Assembly (NCBI RefSeq): GCF_003710085.1
Contig: NZ_CP033324.1
Location: 2,365,501-2,429,500 of the forward strand
From: Nocardioides pantholopis
Lineage (GTDB): Bacteria > Actinomycetota > Actinomycetes > Propionibacteriales > Nocardioidaceae
Direction: 5' to 3'
Length of the DNA: 64,000 nucleotides
The position numbers were made by a program, and so were the translations under genes. Shown piece by piece: positions 1 through 7,934 of the stretch. How positions within the stretch are numbered: the stretch's first letter is position 1; the number at the start of each line of letters is the position of its first letter. Under the pieces are notes generated by a model, which did not search any database, was not told the origin of the DNA, and saw only the letters and a program-made list of their open reading frames with translations.

Positions 1-892
1 GCCCGGTGCACATCGCGGCGTTGCCGCAGCGCTCGGGGTTGAACTGGTTGACCAGGATGCTGGTCCCGCGCTTGGAGCCGACCTCGGGGAGGATCAGGAC
101 GTCCTCGGCCGCGATCCGGACGTCCTCGAAGTGCACCATCGACTCGCCCACGCCGCGGATGCCCATCTTCGGGTCGACGTGGAACTCCCCCATCCCCTCG
201 GGATGGCCGGTGATGATGACCGCGCCGATGCCGTACGGGCCGGTGGTCCCGGCCAGGCGGGCGAAGACGATGATCGTGTCGGCCTCGCGGCCGCCGGTGA
301 TCCAGCACTTCGTGCCGGTCAGCCGGAACCCGTCGCCGTCGGGCGTCAGGGTGGCGCGGAGGTCGGTGCCGGCGCTGCCGGCGGCCGGCTCGCTCATCGC
401 GATCGCGAAGTGGTTGGTGCCCGCGGCGACGCCGGGCAGCAGCCGCTGCTTCATCTCCTCGGTGCCGAGGACGTGGATCGCGCGCCACGGGCCGTTGAGG
501 AACGGCTGGACCGTCATCGCGGTGCTCAGGCACGCCCGAGCCAGCTCCTCGACGACGATGCAGCCCTCCAGGAGCGACTCACCCTGGCCGCCGTACTCCC
601 GCGGGATCGTGAGCCCGACCAGCCCGGTCTCCAGGACCGCGTCGAAGGTACGCCGGGGGAACTCCTCGGACTCGTCCCAGTGGCTGGCCATCGGGCGCAG
701 CTCGGTGACGGCGACCTCCCGGGCGAGCTCCCGGATCTCGCGCTGGCGCGGGGTCAGCTCGGCCCACAGGCCGTCCCAGCTGATCTCGGGATCGAGACCA
801 GCGGGGTCCCACACGTCCCGAGCGATGTCGAACATCGGCTCCTCGGTGAGGTCACCGGCATCGGTCGTCGGAAGAGAGGCGTCGACGCTCAT
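1..892 (-). CDS. acyl-CoA dehydrogenase, 3' part outside window
   Basis: This is a flavin-dependent acyl-CoA dehydrogenase that would introduce an alpha,beta double bond into an acyl-CoA. About 297 residues are visible. The N-terminal helical domain is followed by the middle beta-domain motif SEPAAGSAGTDL and the FAD-contact stretch GTKCWITGG. The gene runs off the left edge, so the C-terminal domain and catalytic base cannot be assessed. The ATG at 892 is preceded by AAAGGGACC, a fair ribosome site. It lies downstream of the SDR, thiolase and second dehydrogenase on the same strand and is probably the distal part of the leftward operon starting near 5980. The substrate is unknown. Confidence 0.9.
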   Translation of the reverse strand, partial: MSVDASLPTTDAGDLTEEPMFDIARDVWDPAGLDPEISWDGLWAELTPRQREIRELAREVAVTELRPMASHWDESEEFPRRTFDAVLETGLVGLTIPREYGGQGESLLEGCIVVEELARACLSTAMTVQPFLNGPWRAIHVLGTEEMKQRLLPGVAAGTNHFAIAMSEPAAGSAGTDLRATLTPDGDGFRLTGTKCWITGGREADTIIVFARLAGTTGPYGIGAVIITGHPEGMGEFHVDPKMGIRGVGESMVHFEDVRIAAEDVLILPEVGSKRGTSILVNQFNPERCGNAAMCTG

Positions 893-954
893 CTGGTCCC
901 TTTCAGCAGGGTGGAGGGGGGTGGCGGGGGTGCCGTTCAGCTCGGGTCCGCGGG

Positions 955-1722
955 TCATCGCGGGGCCATGCGGATGGCGCCGTCGAGGCGGATCGTCTCG
1001 CCGTTCAGCATTGGGTTGGACAGGACGTGGGCCGCCAGCGAGGCGAACTCGCCCGCCTCGCCCAGCCGGGCCGGGTGCGGGACGGAGGCGGCCAGCCGGT
1101 CGCGGACGTCCTCGGGCACCCGGGCCAGGATCGGGGTGTCGAAGAGCCCCGGGGCGATCGTGCACACCCGGACGTGGTTCCGGGCCAGGTCGCGCGCCGC
1201 GACGATGGTCATCCCCACGACGCCGGCCTTGGATGCGGCGTACGGGAGCTGGCCGATCTGGCCCTCCCACGCGGCGACCGACGCGGTCAGGACACAGGCC
1301 CCGCGCTCGCCGTCCGGGAGGTCCGGCAGCGCGACCATCGCCGCTGCCGCGTGCCGGAGCACGTTGAAGGTGCCGATCAGGTTGGTGCGGATGACGCCCT
1401 CGAACGCCTCGAGCGAGCCGGGCGTGCCATCCCTCTCGACGACGCGGACCGGACCGCCGCGGCCGGCGCAGTGCACCAGCGCGCGCAGCTCGCCCAGCTC
1501 CGTCGCGGCGCTGACGGCCGCCGCCACCTGCTCGCTGTCGGTCACGTCGGCTGCGACGAACCGCGCGCGGTCGCCCAGCTGCTTGGCGACCAGCTCACCG
1601 TCGCTGGTCGGGAGGTCCACCAGCACGACGTGCGCGCCGTCCTCGATCAACCGCTCGGCGGTGGCGCGACCGAGTCCCGACGCCGCTCCGGTGACCAGTG
1701 CCGCTTTGCCGCGGATATCCAT
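955..1722 (-). CDS. SDR family NAD(P)-dependent dehydrogenase (3-hydroxyacyl-CoA dehydrogenase-like)
   Basis: A 255-residue classical short-chain dehydrogenase. The cofactor motif TGAASGLG is at residues 11-18, the NAG-type position reads HCAG near 84-87, and the catalytic residues are Ser148, Tyr161 and Lys165 (YAASK). Length and layout resemble the HSD17B10/3-hydroxy-2-methylacyl-CoA dehydrogenase group, which fits the beta-oxidation step between hydratase and thiolase. The ATG at 1722 has AGAAGGG upstream. It sits directly downstream of a thiolase and upstream of an acyl-CoA dehydrogenase in the same operon, so a 3-hydroxyacyl-CoA oxidation role is inferred. It could also be a generic alcohol dehydrogenase. 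Confidence 0.88.
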   Translation of the reverse strand: MDIRGKAALVTGAASGLGRATAERLIEDGAHVVLVDLPTSDGELVAKQLGDRARFVAADVTDSEQVAAAVSAATELGELRALVHCAGRGGPVRVVERDGTPGSLEAFEGVIRTNLIGTFNVLRHAAAAMVALPDLPDGERGACVLTASVAAWEGQIGQLPYAASKAGVVGMTIVAARDLARNHVRVCTIAPGLFDTPILARVPEDVRDRLAASVPHPARLGEAGEFASLAAHVLSNPMLNGETIRLDGAIRMAPR

Positions 1723-1763
1723 CTGTGTGCCCTTCTAGTTCCGAGATGTGGAGCCGACCGCCG

Positions 1764-2951
1764 TCAGGCGATCCGCTCCAGCACCGTTGCGTTGGCGAGG
1801 CCGCCGGCCTCGCACATGGTCTGCAGGCCGCGGGTGCCACCGGTCTGCTCGAGGTGGTTGAGCAGGGTGACGAAGATCCGGCACCCGGAGGCGCCGAGGG
1901 GGTGGCCCAGGGCGATCGCCCCGCCGCGCGGGTTGATCCGGGTGAAGTCGACGCCGAACTCCTTGGCCCAGGCCAACGGGACCGACGCGAACGCCTCGTT
2001 GACCTCGAACGCGTCGAAGTCGTCGAGGCCGAGGCCGGTCCGCTCGAGGATCCTGCGGGTGGCCGGGATGGGGCCGGTCAGCATCATCTCGGGGTCCTCG
2101 CCGACGACCGCGGAGCCGGTGATCCGGGCCCGCGGGGTCAGGCCGAGCTGCTCGGCGCGCTCCTCGCTCATCAGGAGCACAGCGGCCGCCCCGTCGGTGA
2201 GCTGCGAGCTGTTGCCAGCCGTCACCGACCAGGCGTGCCCGGGCAGCAGGTCGGCGTACTCCTGGGACTCGAAGACCGCCCGGAGGCCGGCCAGCCCCGC
2301 CATCGAGGTGTTCGCCCGGATGGTCTCGTCCCGCGTGACCTTGGTGCCGTCCGGCAGGGTCACCGCGACGATCTCGGAGTCGAAGGCGCCGGACTCGGCC
2401 GCCCGGAGGGCCCGCTGGTGCGAGTCCACGCTGAAGCCGTCCTGCTCCTCACGGGTGATCCCCCAGGTGTGCGCCACGCGCTCGGCCGCCACTCCCTGGG
2501 GTACGAGGCGGAACCGCTTGGCGATCCCCGGACCCCACGGGTCCTGCTCGATGCGGGCGATCCCCATCGGGACCCGGCTCATCGACTCCACCCCCGCCGC
2601 GATCACGACGTCGTGGAGCCCGGTGGCGATGCCCTGGGCGGCGAACTCGATGGCCTGCTGCCCCGATCCGCACTTGCGCTCCACCGTCGTCGACGGGACG
2701 TGCACGGGGAAGCCGGCCGACAGCCACGCCATCCGACCGGGGGTCGCGGACTGCTCGCCGGCCTGGCTGACACAGCCGACGATGACGTCGCCGACGATGC
2801 CGGGGTCGATCGAGGTGCGGGACACGAGGTGGGTCAGGGTCTGCGCGAGCAGCTCGACGGGATGCAGGGAGCTGAGCGCGCCGCCCGGCTTCCCCTTGCC
2901 CATCGGCGTGCGGCAGCCGTCGACGATGACGACGTTGCGGAGCTCCGCCAT
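1764..2951 (-). CDS. thiolase (acetyl-CoA acetyltransferase type)
   Basis: A full-length 395-residue degradative thiolase. The nucleophile is Cys94 in ERKCGSGQQA, the general base His350 lies in GHPLGASG, and the second Cys380 lies in TMCEAGG, so all catalytic residues are present. It should cleave 3-ketoacyl-CoA to acetyl-CoA or propionyl-CoA plus a shortened acyl-CoA. The ATG at 2951 follows the dehydrogenase stop codon by one base, with GGAAGGGAG as ribosome site inside the upstream gene's end, showing translational coupling. Context with SDR and acyl-CoA dehydrogenases supports a beta-oxidation role. Substrate chain or ring type cannot be read from the sequence. Confidence 0.93.
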   Translation of the reverse strand: MAELRNVVIVDGCRTPMGKGKPGGALSSLHPVELLAQTLTHLVSRTSIDPGIVGDVIVGCVSQAGEQSATPGRMAWLSAGFPVHVPSTTVERKCGSGQQAIEFAAQGIATGLHDVVIAAGVESMSRVPMGIARIEQDPWGPGIAKRFRLVPQGVAAERVAHTWGITREEQDGFSVDSHQRALRAAESGAFDSEIVAVTLPDGTKVTRDETIRANTSMAGLAGLRAVFESQEYADLLPGHAWSVTAGNSSQLTDGAAAVLLMSEERAEQLGLTPRARITGSAVVGEDPEMMLTGPIPATRRILERTGLGLDDFDAFEVNEAFASVPLAWAKEFGVDFTRINPRGGAIALGHPLGASGCRIFVTLLNHLEQTGGTRGLQTMCEAGGLANATVLERIA

Positions 2952-2952
2952 G

Positions 2953-4158
2953 TCAGGCTCCCTTCCGCGCCGGGCGCTGGTCGAAGGAGCGGCCGAGCAT
3001 CTCCGAGGCGATCCGGGTGCGCTGGATGTTGGGCGTGCCGCCGGCCAGGGCCCAGCCGTGGGCGTCGCGGTGCATCCGCTCGAGGCCGTACTCCTCGGTG
3101 TAGCCGTTCGCGCCGTGCAGCATCATGGCGAGGTCGGTGACCCGCTTGGCCATCTCGTTGGCTGCGCACTTCGCGAGCGAGACGTGCAGGGTGTTCGGCT
3201 CGCCCGCGTCGAGCTCCGCGACCGCCCGGTCGCGCAGCATCCGCGCGGAGTCGATCTGCATCAGCATGTCGGCGAGGCTCAGCTGCACGGCCTGGAACTC
3301 CGCGATCGGTCGCCCGAACTGCTCGCGCTCCTGGACGTAGGCGACGGACTTGTCGAGGGCGGCCTGGCCGAGGGCCAGGCTCATGGTCGTGTTCCCGAGC
3401 CGCTCGATGGAGAACATCGAGAACAGCTGACGGAACCCGTCCGGCGGGCGGACCACGATGTTCTCGACCGGGACCTCGACGTCGTCGAGGATGACGTCCG
3501 CCGACGGCAGCCCGCGGAAGCCCATCAGCCGCTCGCGGGCGCCGAAGGAGACGCCCTTGCGGTCCGCCTCGACGATCACCGCGCCGATGCCGCGAGCACC
3601 CGGGGTGTCGTTCATCCGGCAGTAGACGAGGTAGCGGTCGGCGTCGCCGCCGTTGGAGATCCAGCGTTTGAGGCCGCGGACCACCACCGTGTCGCCCCGG
3701 ATCTCGGCGCGGGTCACCATGTCGGTGGCCGCCGAGCCGGCGTCGGGCTCGGAGATCCCGACCGCCATGGCGTTCTCCCCGGTGATCACGCCGGGCAGGA
3801 AGCGCTGCTTCTGCTCGGCCGTGCCGAGGCGGGCGAGGTGCTGGGCGGGGCCGACGTTGGCCTCGAAGACCTGGAAGGCCACGGGCGGCCAGATCTTGGC
3901 GAGCTCCTCGACGACGGTCAGCGCCTCGGCGAACGTGCCGCCGGAGCCGCCGTACTCCTCGGGCAGGGCGATGCCGAGCCAGCCGAGGGAGGCCAGGTAG
4001 CGCCGCTCCTCATGGGTGATCACGGTGCGCTCGCGGTCCCACTTCTCGACGTTCGGGGCGTAGCGCTTCTCGGCGACCTGACGGGCGACCGAGCGCAGCT
4101 CCTCGAGCGCGGCTGCGTCGACCTGGGCCGGCGCTGCCGGCGTCTGCATGGTTGTCAT
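2953..4158 (-). CDS. acyl-CoA dehydrogenase
   Basis: A complete acyl-CoA dehydrogenase of 401 residues from the ATG at 4158, preceded by AGAAGG eleven bases away; an in-frame ATG at 4191 would add eleven residues that look non-conserved. The middle domain shows ISEPDAGSAATD and the C-terminal domain shows MLHGANGYTEEYG and AGGTPNIQR. In that last motif the usual YEGT glutamate is absent, so the base must lie elsewhere as in the isovaleryl-CoA dehydrogenase type. It is 92 bases downstream of the ABC permease and one base from the thiolase start, so it is probably part of the same leftward operon. Confidence 0.92.
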   Translation of the reverse strand: MTTMQTPAAPAQVDAAALEELRSVARQVAEKRYAPNVEKWDRERTVITHEERRYLASLGWLGIALPEEYGGSGGTFAEALTVVEELAKIWPPVAFQVFEANVGPAQHLARLGTAEQKQRFLPGVITGENAMAVGISEPDAGSAATDMVTRAEIRGDTVVVRGLKRWISNGGDADRYLVYCRMNDTPGARGIGAVIVEADRKGVSFGARERLMGFRGLPSADVILDDVEVPVENIVVRPPDGFRQLFSMFSIERLGNTTMSLALGQAALDKSVAYVQEREQFGRPIAEFQAVQLSLADMLMQIDSARMLRDRAVAELDAGEPNTLHVSLAKCAANEMAKRVTDLAMMLHGANGYTEEYGLERMHRDAHGWALAGGTPNIQRTRIASEMLGRSFDQRPARKGA

Positions 4159-4249
4159 CGAGTCGGTTGCCTTCTCATTTCTGGAGTGCACGGTCTGCCT
4201 CGGCGCCCAGGAGGCGCGAGTTCACCGCGGGACGGGGGGGAGGGCTGGG

Positions 4250-5122
4250 TCAGCGGGTCTGGCCGTACTCGTTGTCGGCCCAGCGGACGAGTCGGGAGCC
4301 GAGCAGGCCCACCAGGGAGCTGAAGACGACCCCGACGATGGAGACGGTCACGACTCCGACGTACATCCGGTCGGGCACGAAGATCTGCCACGCGTGCCAG
4401 GTGTAGTAGCCGAGGCCCTCGTGGGCGTTCACGAACTCGACCGCAATGACGAGCAGCATGGCGGTGCCCGACGCCAGCTTGAGGCTGGCGACGATCTGCG
4501 GCGTGATCGCCGGCAGGACCATCCAGCGGAAGCGCTGCCCGCTCGACAGGCCGTAGGACCGCGCGACCTCGTGGTACGCAGTCGGGATCATCAGGGCGGC
4601 GGAGAGCGTGGTGAAGGCGACGATGTAGAAGGTGCCGAGCGAGATGAACACCAGCTTGGGCACCTCGCCGAGCCCGAAGATCAGCAGGAAGAGCGGCAGC
4701 AGGGCCAGCTTCGGGATGACGTACAGGGCCCGGATGATGGGCTCGAACAGCCACCGCAGCAACCGGATCTGGCTCATCATGAGCCCGGCCAGGATGCCGG
4801 CCACGGAGCCGACCAGGTAGCCGGTCAGCAGCCGGAAGATCGTGATCTGCATCTCGCCCCAGAGGAGTCCGCTGCGGATGTCCTCCCCCGCCTTGTCGGC
4901 GACCGCCGACGGCTGGCTGAAGAACCTCGCGTCGATCCAGCCGGCTCGCGCCGAGAGCTCCCAGGAGACCAGCATGCCGACGGGGATCAGCAGGGCCAGG
5001 ACGATCCGGAGACGGGTGTCCCGCCGCGCCTGCTTCACCGTCGAGCGCTGCCTGGGATCCGGCCGACGCTCGACCCAGGTGCCGTTGGCGGCCGGGGTGG
5101 ACCGGTCTGCTTGCATCGTCAT
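4250..5122 (-). CDS. ABC transporter permease, NitT/TauT (SsuC/TauC) type
   Basis: A 290-residue permease of the nitrate/sulfonate/taurine class. A cytoplasmic N-terminus rich in Arg is followed by about six membrane segments (first near residues 35-55) and a BPD-type core with the loop that contacts the ATPase (around the AYHEVARSYG segment). The ATG at 5122 overlaps the ATPase stop by four bases, so the two are translationally coupled. In a cluster of CoA-ester enzymes it most likely imports the carboxylate or precursor degraded here, rather than nitrate or taurine; that substrate assignment is inference. The cognate binding protein is not adjacent but is present at 23334-24422. Confidence 0.93.
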   Translation of the reverse strand: MTMQADRSTPAANGTWVERRPDPRQRSTVKQARRDTRLRIVLALLIPVGMLVSWELSARAGWIDARFFSQPSAVADKAGEDIRSGLLWGEMQITIFRLLTGYLVGSVAGILAGLMMSQIRLLRWLFEPIIRALYVIPKLALLPLFLLIFGLGEVPKLVFISLGTFYIVAFTTLSAALMIPTAYHEVARSYGLSSGQRFRWMVLPAITPQIVASLKLASGTAMLLVIAVEFVNAHEGLGYYTWHAWQIFVPDRMYVGVVTVSIVGVVFSSLVGLLGSRLVRWADNEYGQTR

Positions 5123-5979
5123 CGCGTGCCTCTCGTCGTCTCGACGACCTCGCCGCGAAGGTCGGCCCACAGGTCCTCCTCGAGCTGGGTGAACTCGGGC
5201 GCCTTGCGTAGCTCCGCCGTACGGGGCTGGCCGAAGGGGACGTCGATGACCCGCTTCACCTTGCCCGGACGGGCCGACATCAGCGCGATCCGGTTCGACA
5301 GCAAGATGGCCTCGTCGAGGTTGTGCGTGACGAAGAAGACCGTGTAGTTGCGCTCGCGGACGATCGCCAGCAGCTCCTCCTGGAGCACCTTCCGCAGCTG
5401 GGCGTCGAGCGCGGCGAACGGCTCGTCCATCAGCAGGATCTCCGGCTCGACGACGAACGCCCGGGCCAGGGCGACGCGCTGCTTCATGCCGCCGGAGAGG
5501 TTGCCCGGCAGCGACTTCTCGAACCCGGCGAGCCCGACCCGCTCGATCCACTCCTGGGACCGGGACCGGGCCTCGCCGCGGTTCACGCCGGCAGCGTCGA
5601 GCCCGAGTCGGACATTGGCCTCCACGGTCCGCCACGGGAAGATCGAGTACTCCTGGAAGACCGGCGCCACCAGCGGACGGCTCGGGTCGTCGTGCTGGAT
5701 CCGCACGGCGCCGCCGGTGGGCTGCTGGAGACCAGCGATCACCCGCAGCAGCGTGGACTTGCCGCAGCCCGACGGGCCGACGACCGAGAGGAACTCCCCC
5801 TTGCCGACCGTCAGGTCGACCTGGTCGAGGGCGACGACGTCCTCGCGCCCCTTGCGCCGGTAGCTGTACGACACCGACTCCATCGCGATCTTGTCCGGCC
5901 GCGGTACGTCGTCTCTGCTCGGCCGAGTCGTCTCGGCGGGCAAGGCCTCGGTCACGTCGGCCCCTCTCGGCATCGTCAC
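5119..5979 (-). CDS. ABC transporter ATP-binding protein, NitT/TauT type
   Basis: A 286-residue ATPase. Walker A is GPSGCGKST, the Q-loop is VFQEYSIFPW, the signature is LSGGMKQR and Walker B is ILLMDEPFAALD, followed by the H-loop FFVTHNLDEA; all catalytic motifs are intact. The family energises import through the SsuC/TauC-type permease encoded next. The start is uncertain: GTG at 5979 or ATG at 5973, neither with a strong ribosome site. It is the first gene of the leftward operon, and its promoter region carries two tandem copies of the operator shared with two other promoters of the island. Confidence 0.94.
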   Translation of the reverse strand: MTMPRGADVTEALPAETTRPSRDDVPRPDKIAMESVSYSYRRKGREDVVALDQVDLTVGKGEFLSVVGPSGCGKSTLLRVIAGLQQPTGGAVRIQHDDPSRPLVAPVFQEYSIFPWRTVEANVRLGLDAAGVNRGEARSRSQEWIERVGLAGFEKSLPGNLSGGMKQRVALARAFVVEPEILLMDEPFAALDAQLRKVLQEELLAIVRERNYTVFFVTHNLDEAILLSNRIALMSARPGKVKRVIDVPFGQPRTAELRKAPEFTQLEEDLWADLRGEVVETTRGTR

Positions 5980-5993
5980 GTTTTCGACTCTCG

Positions 5994-6010
5994 ATTCGAT
6001 TGAACGGAAT
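5994..6010 (+). promoter_or_regulatory. operator candidate, copy 1 of tandem pair
   Basis: The 17-bp site reads ATTCG, spacer ATTGAAC, GGAAT. It matches the island consensus ATTCR-ANTGNNN-YGAAY except for one base (G for Y). Its centre is exactly 20 bp from the next copy, two helical turns, as expected for side-by-side dimers. It lies between the divergent ABC and LLM operons. Confidence 0.55.
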
Positions 6011-6011
6011 C

Positions 6012-6032
6012 TGATTCAACTGGTATGAATCA
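6012..6032 (+). promoter_or_regulatory. operator candidate, perfect 7-7-7 palindrome
   Basis: Arms TGATTCA and TGAATCA are exact reverse complements around the 7-nt spacer ACTGGTA. The 17-bp core fits ATTCR-ANTGNNN-YGAAY, also found near 18237 and 24644. The location in the 109-bp divergent intergenic region suggests control of both the leftward ABC/beta-oxidation operon and the rightward LLM operon. Confidence 0.65.
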
Positions 6033-6088
6033 TCATCCGACCTGGCGTCGTATGTCAAGCGTCACAATCCACCGAGAACGAGGTCCCC

Positions 6089-7042
6089 ATGCGCCTGTGC
6101 GCCAACTGGCTGCCACTCAGCACCGAGATGACCCGCGAGGTCGCGATCCGAGGCGAGGCCGCCGGCCTATGGGGCCTCGGCATCGGCGACTCGCCGCACT
6201 ACGGCGAGCTCTACTCCGCCTGCACGACGGCGCTCGCCGCCACCTCGTCGCTGGTCGTGAGCACGAGCGTCACCAATCCCGTCACCCGGCACTGGTCGGT
6301 GCACGCCAGTGCCACGCGGTCCCTGCTGCAGGCCCACCCGGGTCGCTTCCGGCTCGGCGTCGGGCGAGGCGACTCGGCGGTGCACACCTTCGGGCTCCGG
6401 CCCGCGCCTCTGCGTGACCTCGAGGCCTTCGCCGTCCAGGTCTCCGACGAGGTCACGAGCTCGGGCGCCGAACCGTTCGTGCTCCTGGCGGCCAGCGGTC
6501 CGGCGACCTCCCGCGTGGCCGGGCGGGTCGCCGACGGGGTGATCGCCGGCGTGGGCGCCGACCCGGTCGCCCTGTCGATGGTCCGGGACTCCGCGGCCTC
6601 CACCCGGGCCGCCGGTCGGCCGACCGTGGAGGTCTGGGCGTCCGTGCGGCTCGCGATCGGTCGCGATGCGAGCGAGGTCGAGCAGCTGCGACGACGGCTC
6701 GTCCCCCGAGCCGTCAGCGCCTCGCACTTCGCGTTCGCGTCGACCTTCGAGGGCAAGAACGTCCCCGCTGAGCTCGCGCCGGTGCTGGCCGAGCGCTACG
6801 CCGGCTACGACTACGGGTCGCACGGACGGTCCGGCAAGACCAGCAACGCGACGATGTTCGCCGACCGCCCCGACATCGAGGACTACCTCGTCAACCGGTT
6901 CGCGGTCGTCGGCACCCGGGAGCAGTGCCGGCAACGGCTCGAGGAGATCTCCCAGCACGTCGACGGGATCTACCTCTCGCTGCTGTTCGAGGACGCCTTC
7001 GAACAGCTCACGCGGATCGGCGAGATGCTCGGAACTCCATAG
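6089..7042 (+). CDS. LLM class flavin/F420-dependent oxidoreductase
   Basis: A 317-residue luciferase-like (LLM) oxidoreductase with an alpha/beta-barrel. Typical segments are the N-terminal GIGDSPHYGELYS, the strand STSVTNPVTRHW and the phosphate-binding LGVGRGDSA. Members use F420 or FMN to reduce or hydroxylate small molecules, including ring monooxygenation; which cofactor applies here is not decidable by eye. The ATG at 6089 has GAGG five bases upstream. It is first in a rightward operon with an enoyl-CoA hydratase, an acyl-CoA dehydrogenase and a LysR regulator, and it is preceded by the tandem operators, so it likely acts on the island's substrate. Confidence 0.88.
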   Translation: MRLCANWLPLSTEMTREVAIRGEAAGLWGLGIGDSPHYGELYSACTTALAATSSLVVSTSVTNPVTRHWSVHASATRSLLQAHPGRFRLGVGRGDSAVHTFGLRPAPLRDLEAFAVQVSDEVTSSGAEPFVLLAASGPATSRVAGRVADGVIAGVGADPVALSMVRDSAASTRAAGRPTVEVWASVRLAIGRDASEVEQLRRRLVPRAVSASHFAFASTFEGKNVPAELAPVLAERYAGYDYGSHGRSGKTSNATMFADRPDIEDYLVNRFAVVGTREQCRQRLEEISQHVDGIYLSLLFEDAFEQLTRIGEMLGTP

Positions 7043-7112
7043 GGAGTGCCCCACGGTGCCTTCCGGAATCGGACTTTGTGGCGGCCTGGGCCGGGCCCGT
7101 TCAATCAGCGTC

Positions 7113-7904
7113 ATGGACGAGCAGCACGCGCCGGACGAGGTCCGCCTGGAGTTCGATGGGCCGATCGCGACCATCACCATCGACCGCCCGGCGGTGAAGA
7201 ACGCCCTGGACGCGGCGTCCTGGGCGGTACTCGCCCAGCACCTGCACGACGTCGTCCGGGCCGGCGCCCGCGCGCTGGTCCTGACCGGAGGCGGCGGCGA
7301 GTTCTGCGCCGGCGCCGACACCTCGGCACGCCGGCGCACCGAGCTGCATCCCCTCGACCGGCTGGGCGACGTCACCCGGCCGCTCCTCGCCCTGCACGAG
7401 CTGCCGATCCCCGTGATCGCCAAGGTCGACGGCGCGGCGGTCGGAGCCGGGTTCAGCCTGGCGCTCTGCGCCGACCTCGTCGTCGCCACCGCGCGCTCGC
7501 GGTTCGGGACGGTCTTCGCCAAGCGGGGGCTCTCCCTGGACACCGGCGCGTCCTGGTTGCTCCCCCGCGCGGTCGGGCTGCAGACCGCCAAACGGCTCGC
7601 CTACCTCGCCGAGGTGATCGACGCACCCGAGGCGCACCGGCTGGGGCTCGTCACCTGGCTCGTGGAGGAGGACCAGCTCGATCCCTTCACCCACGACCTC
7701 GCGACCCGCCTGGCCGACGCCCCGCCGATCGCCCTGCGCCTGGACAAGCAGCTGCTCGAGCACTCCTACGGCCGCTCGTTCCAGGAGGCGATCCAGGCCG
7801 AGAACACCGCCCAGGTAGTCAACATCGGCACCGACTCCCCCACCGCCCGGGAGGCGCTCGCCGCCGGACGCCGTCCCGAGTTCACCGGCCGCTGGCGCGG
7901 CTGA
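7113..7904 (+). CDS. enoyl-CoA hydratase/isomerase family protein
   Basis: A 263-residue crotonase-fold protein. TIDRPAVKNALD near the N-terminus and the CoA/oxyanion segment GEFCAGADTS are present, followed by DGAAVGAGFSLALCADLVVA. The fold stabilises enolate intermediates in hydration, isomerisation or ring-cleaving hydrolysis of acyl-CoA. In the region of the second catalytic glutamate it reads KRGLSLDTGASWLLPR, with Asp rather than Glu, so a simple hydratase reaction should not be assumed. The ATG at 7113 is chosen because homology begins right after it; no strong ribosome site is visible. It lies 70 bp after the LLM gene. Confidence 0.88.
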   Translation: MDEQHAPDEVRLEFDGPIATITIDRPAVKNALDAASWAVLAQHLHDVVRAGARALVLTGGGGEFCAGADTSARRRTELHPLDRLGDVTRPLLALHELPIPVIAKVDGAAVGAGFSLALCADLVVATARSRFGTVFAKRGLSLDTGASWLLPRAVGLQTAKRLAYLAEVIDAPEAHRLGLVTWLVEEDQLDPFTHDLATRLADAPPIALRLDKQLLEHSYGRSFQEAIQAENTAQVVNIGTDSPTAREALAAGRRPEFTGRWRG

Positions 7905-7934
7905 CCCCCACCTTCCCAACGCCCCGGAGGACCT

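Noticed and set aside
1027..4323. Very long plus-strand open frame (over 1000 codons) opposite the thiolase and dehydrogenase genes
   Set aside because: It is low-complexity Arg/Gly/Ala/Pro sequence produced by third-position GC on the opposite strand. The minus strand encodes recognisable enzymes throughout.
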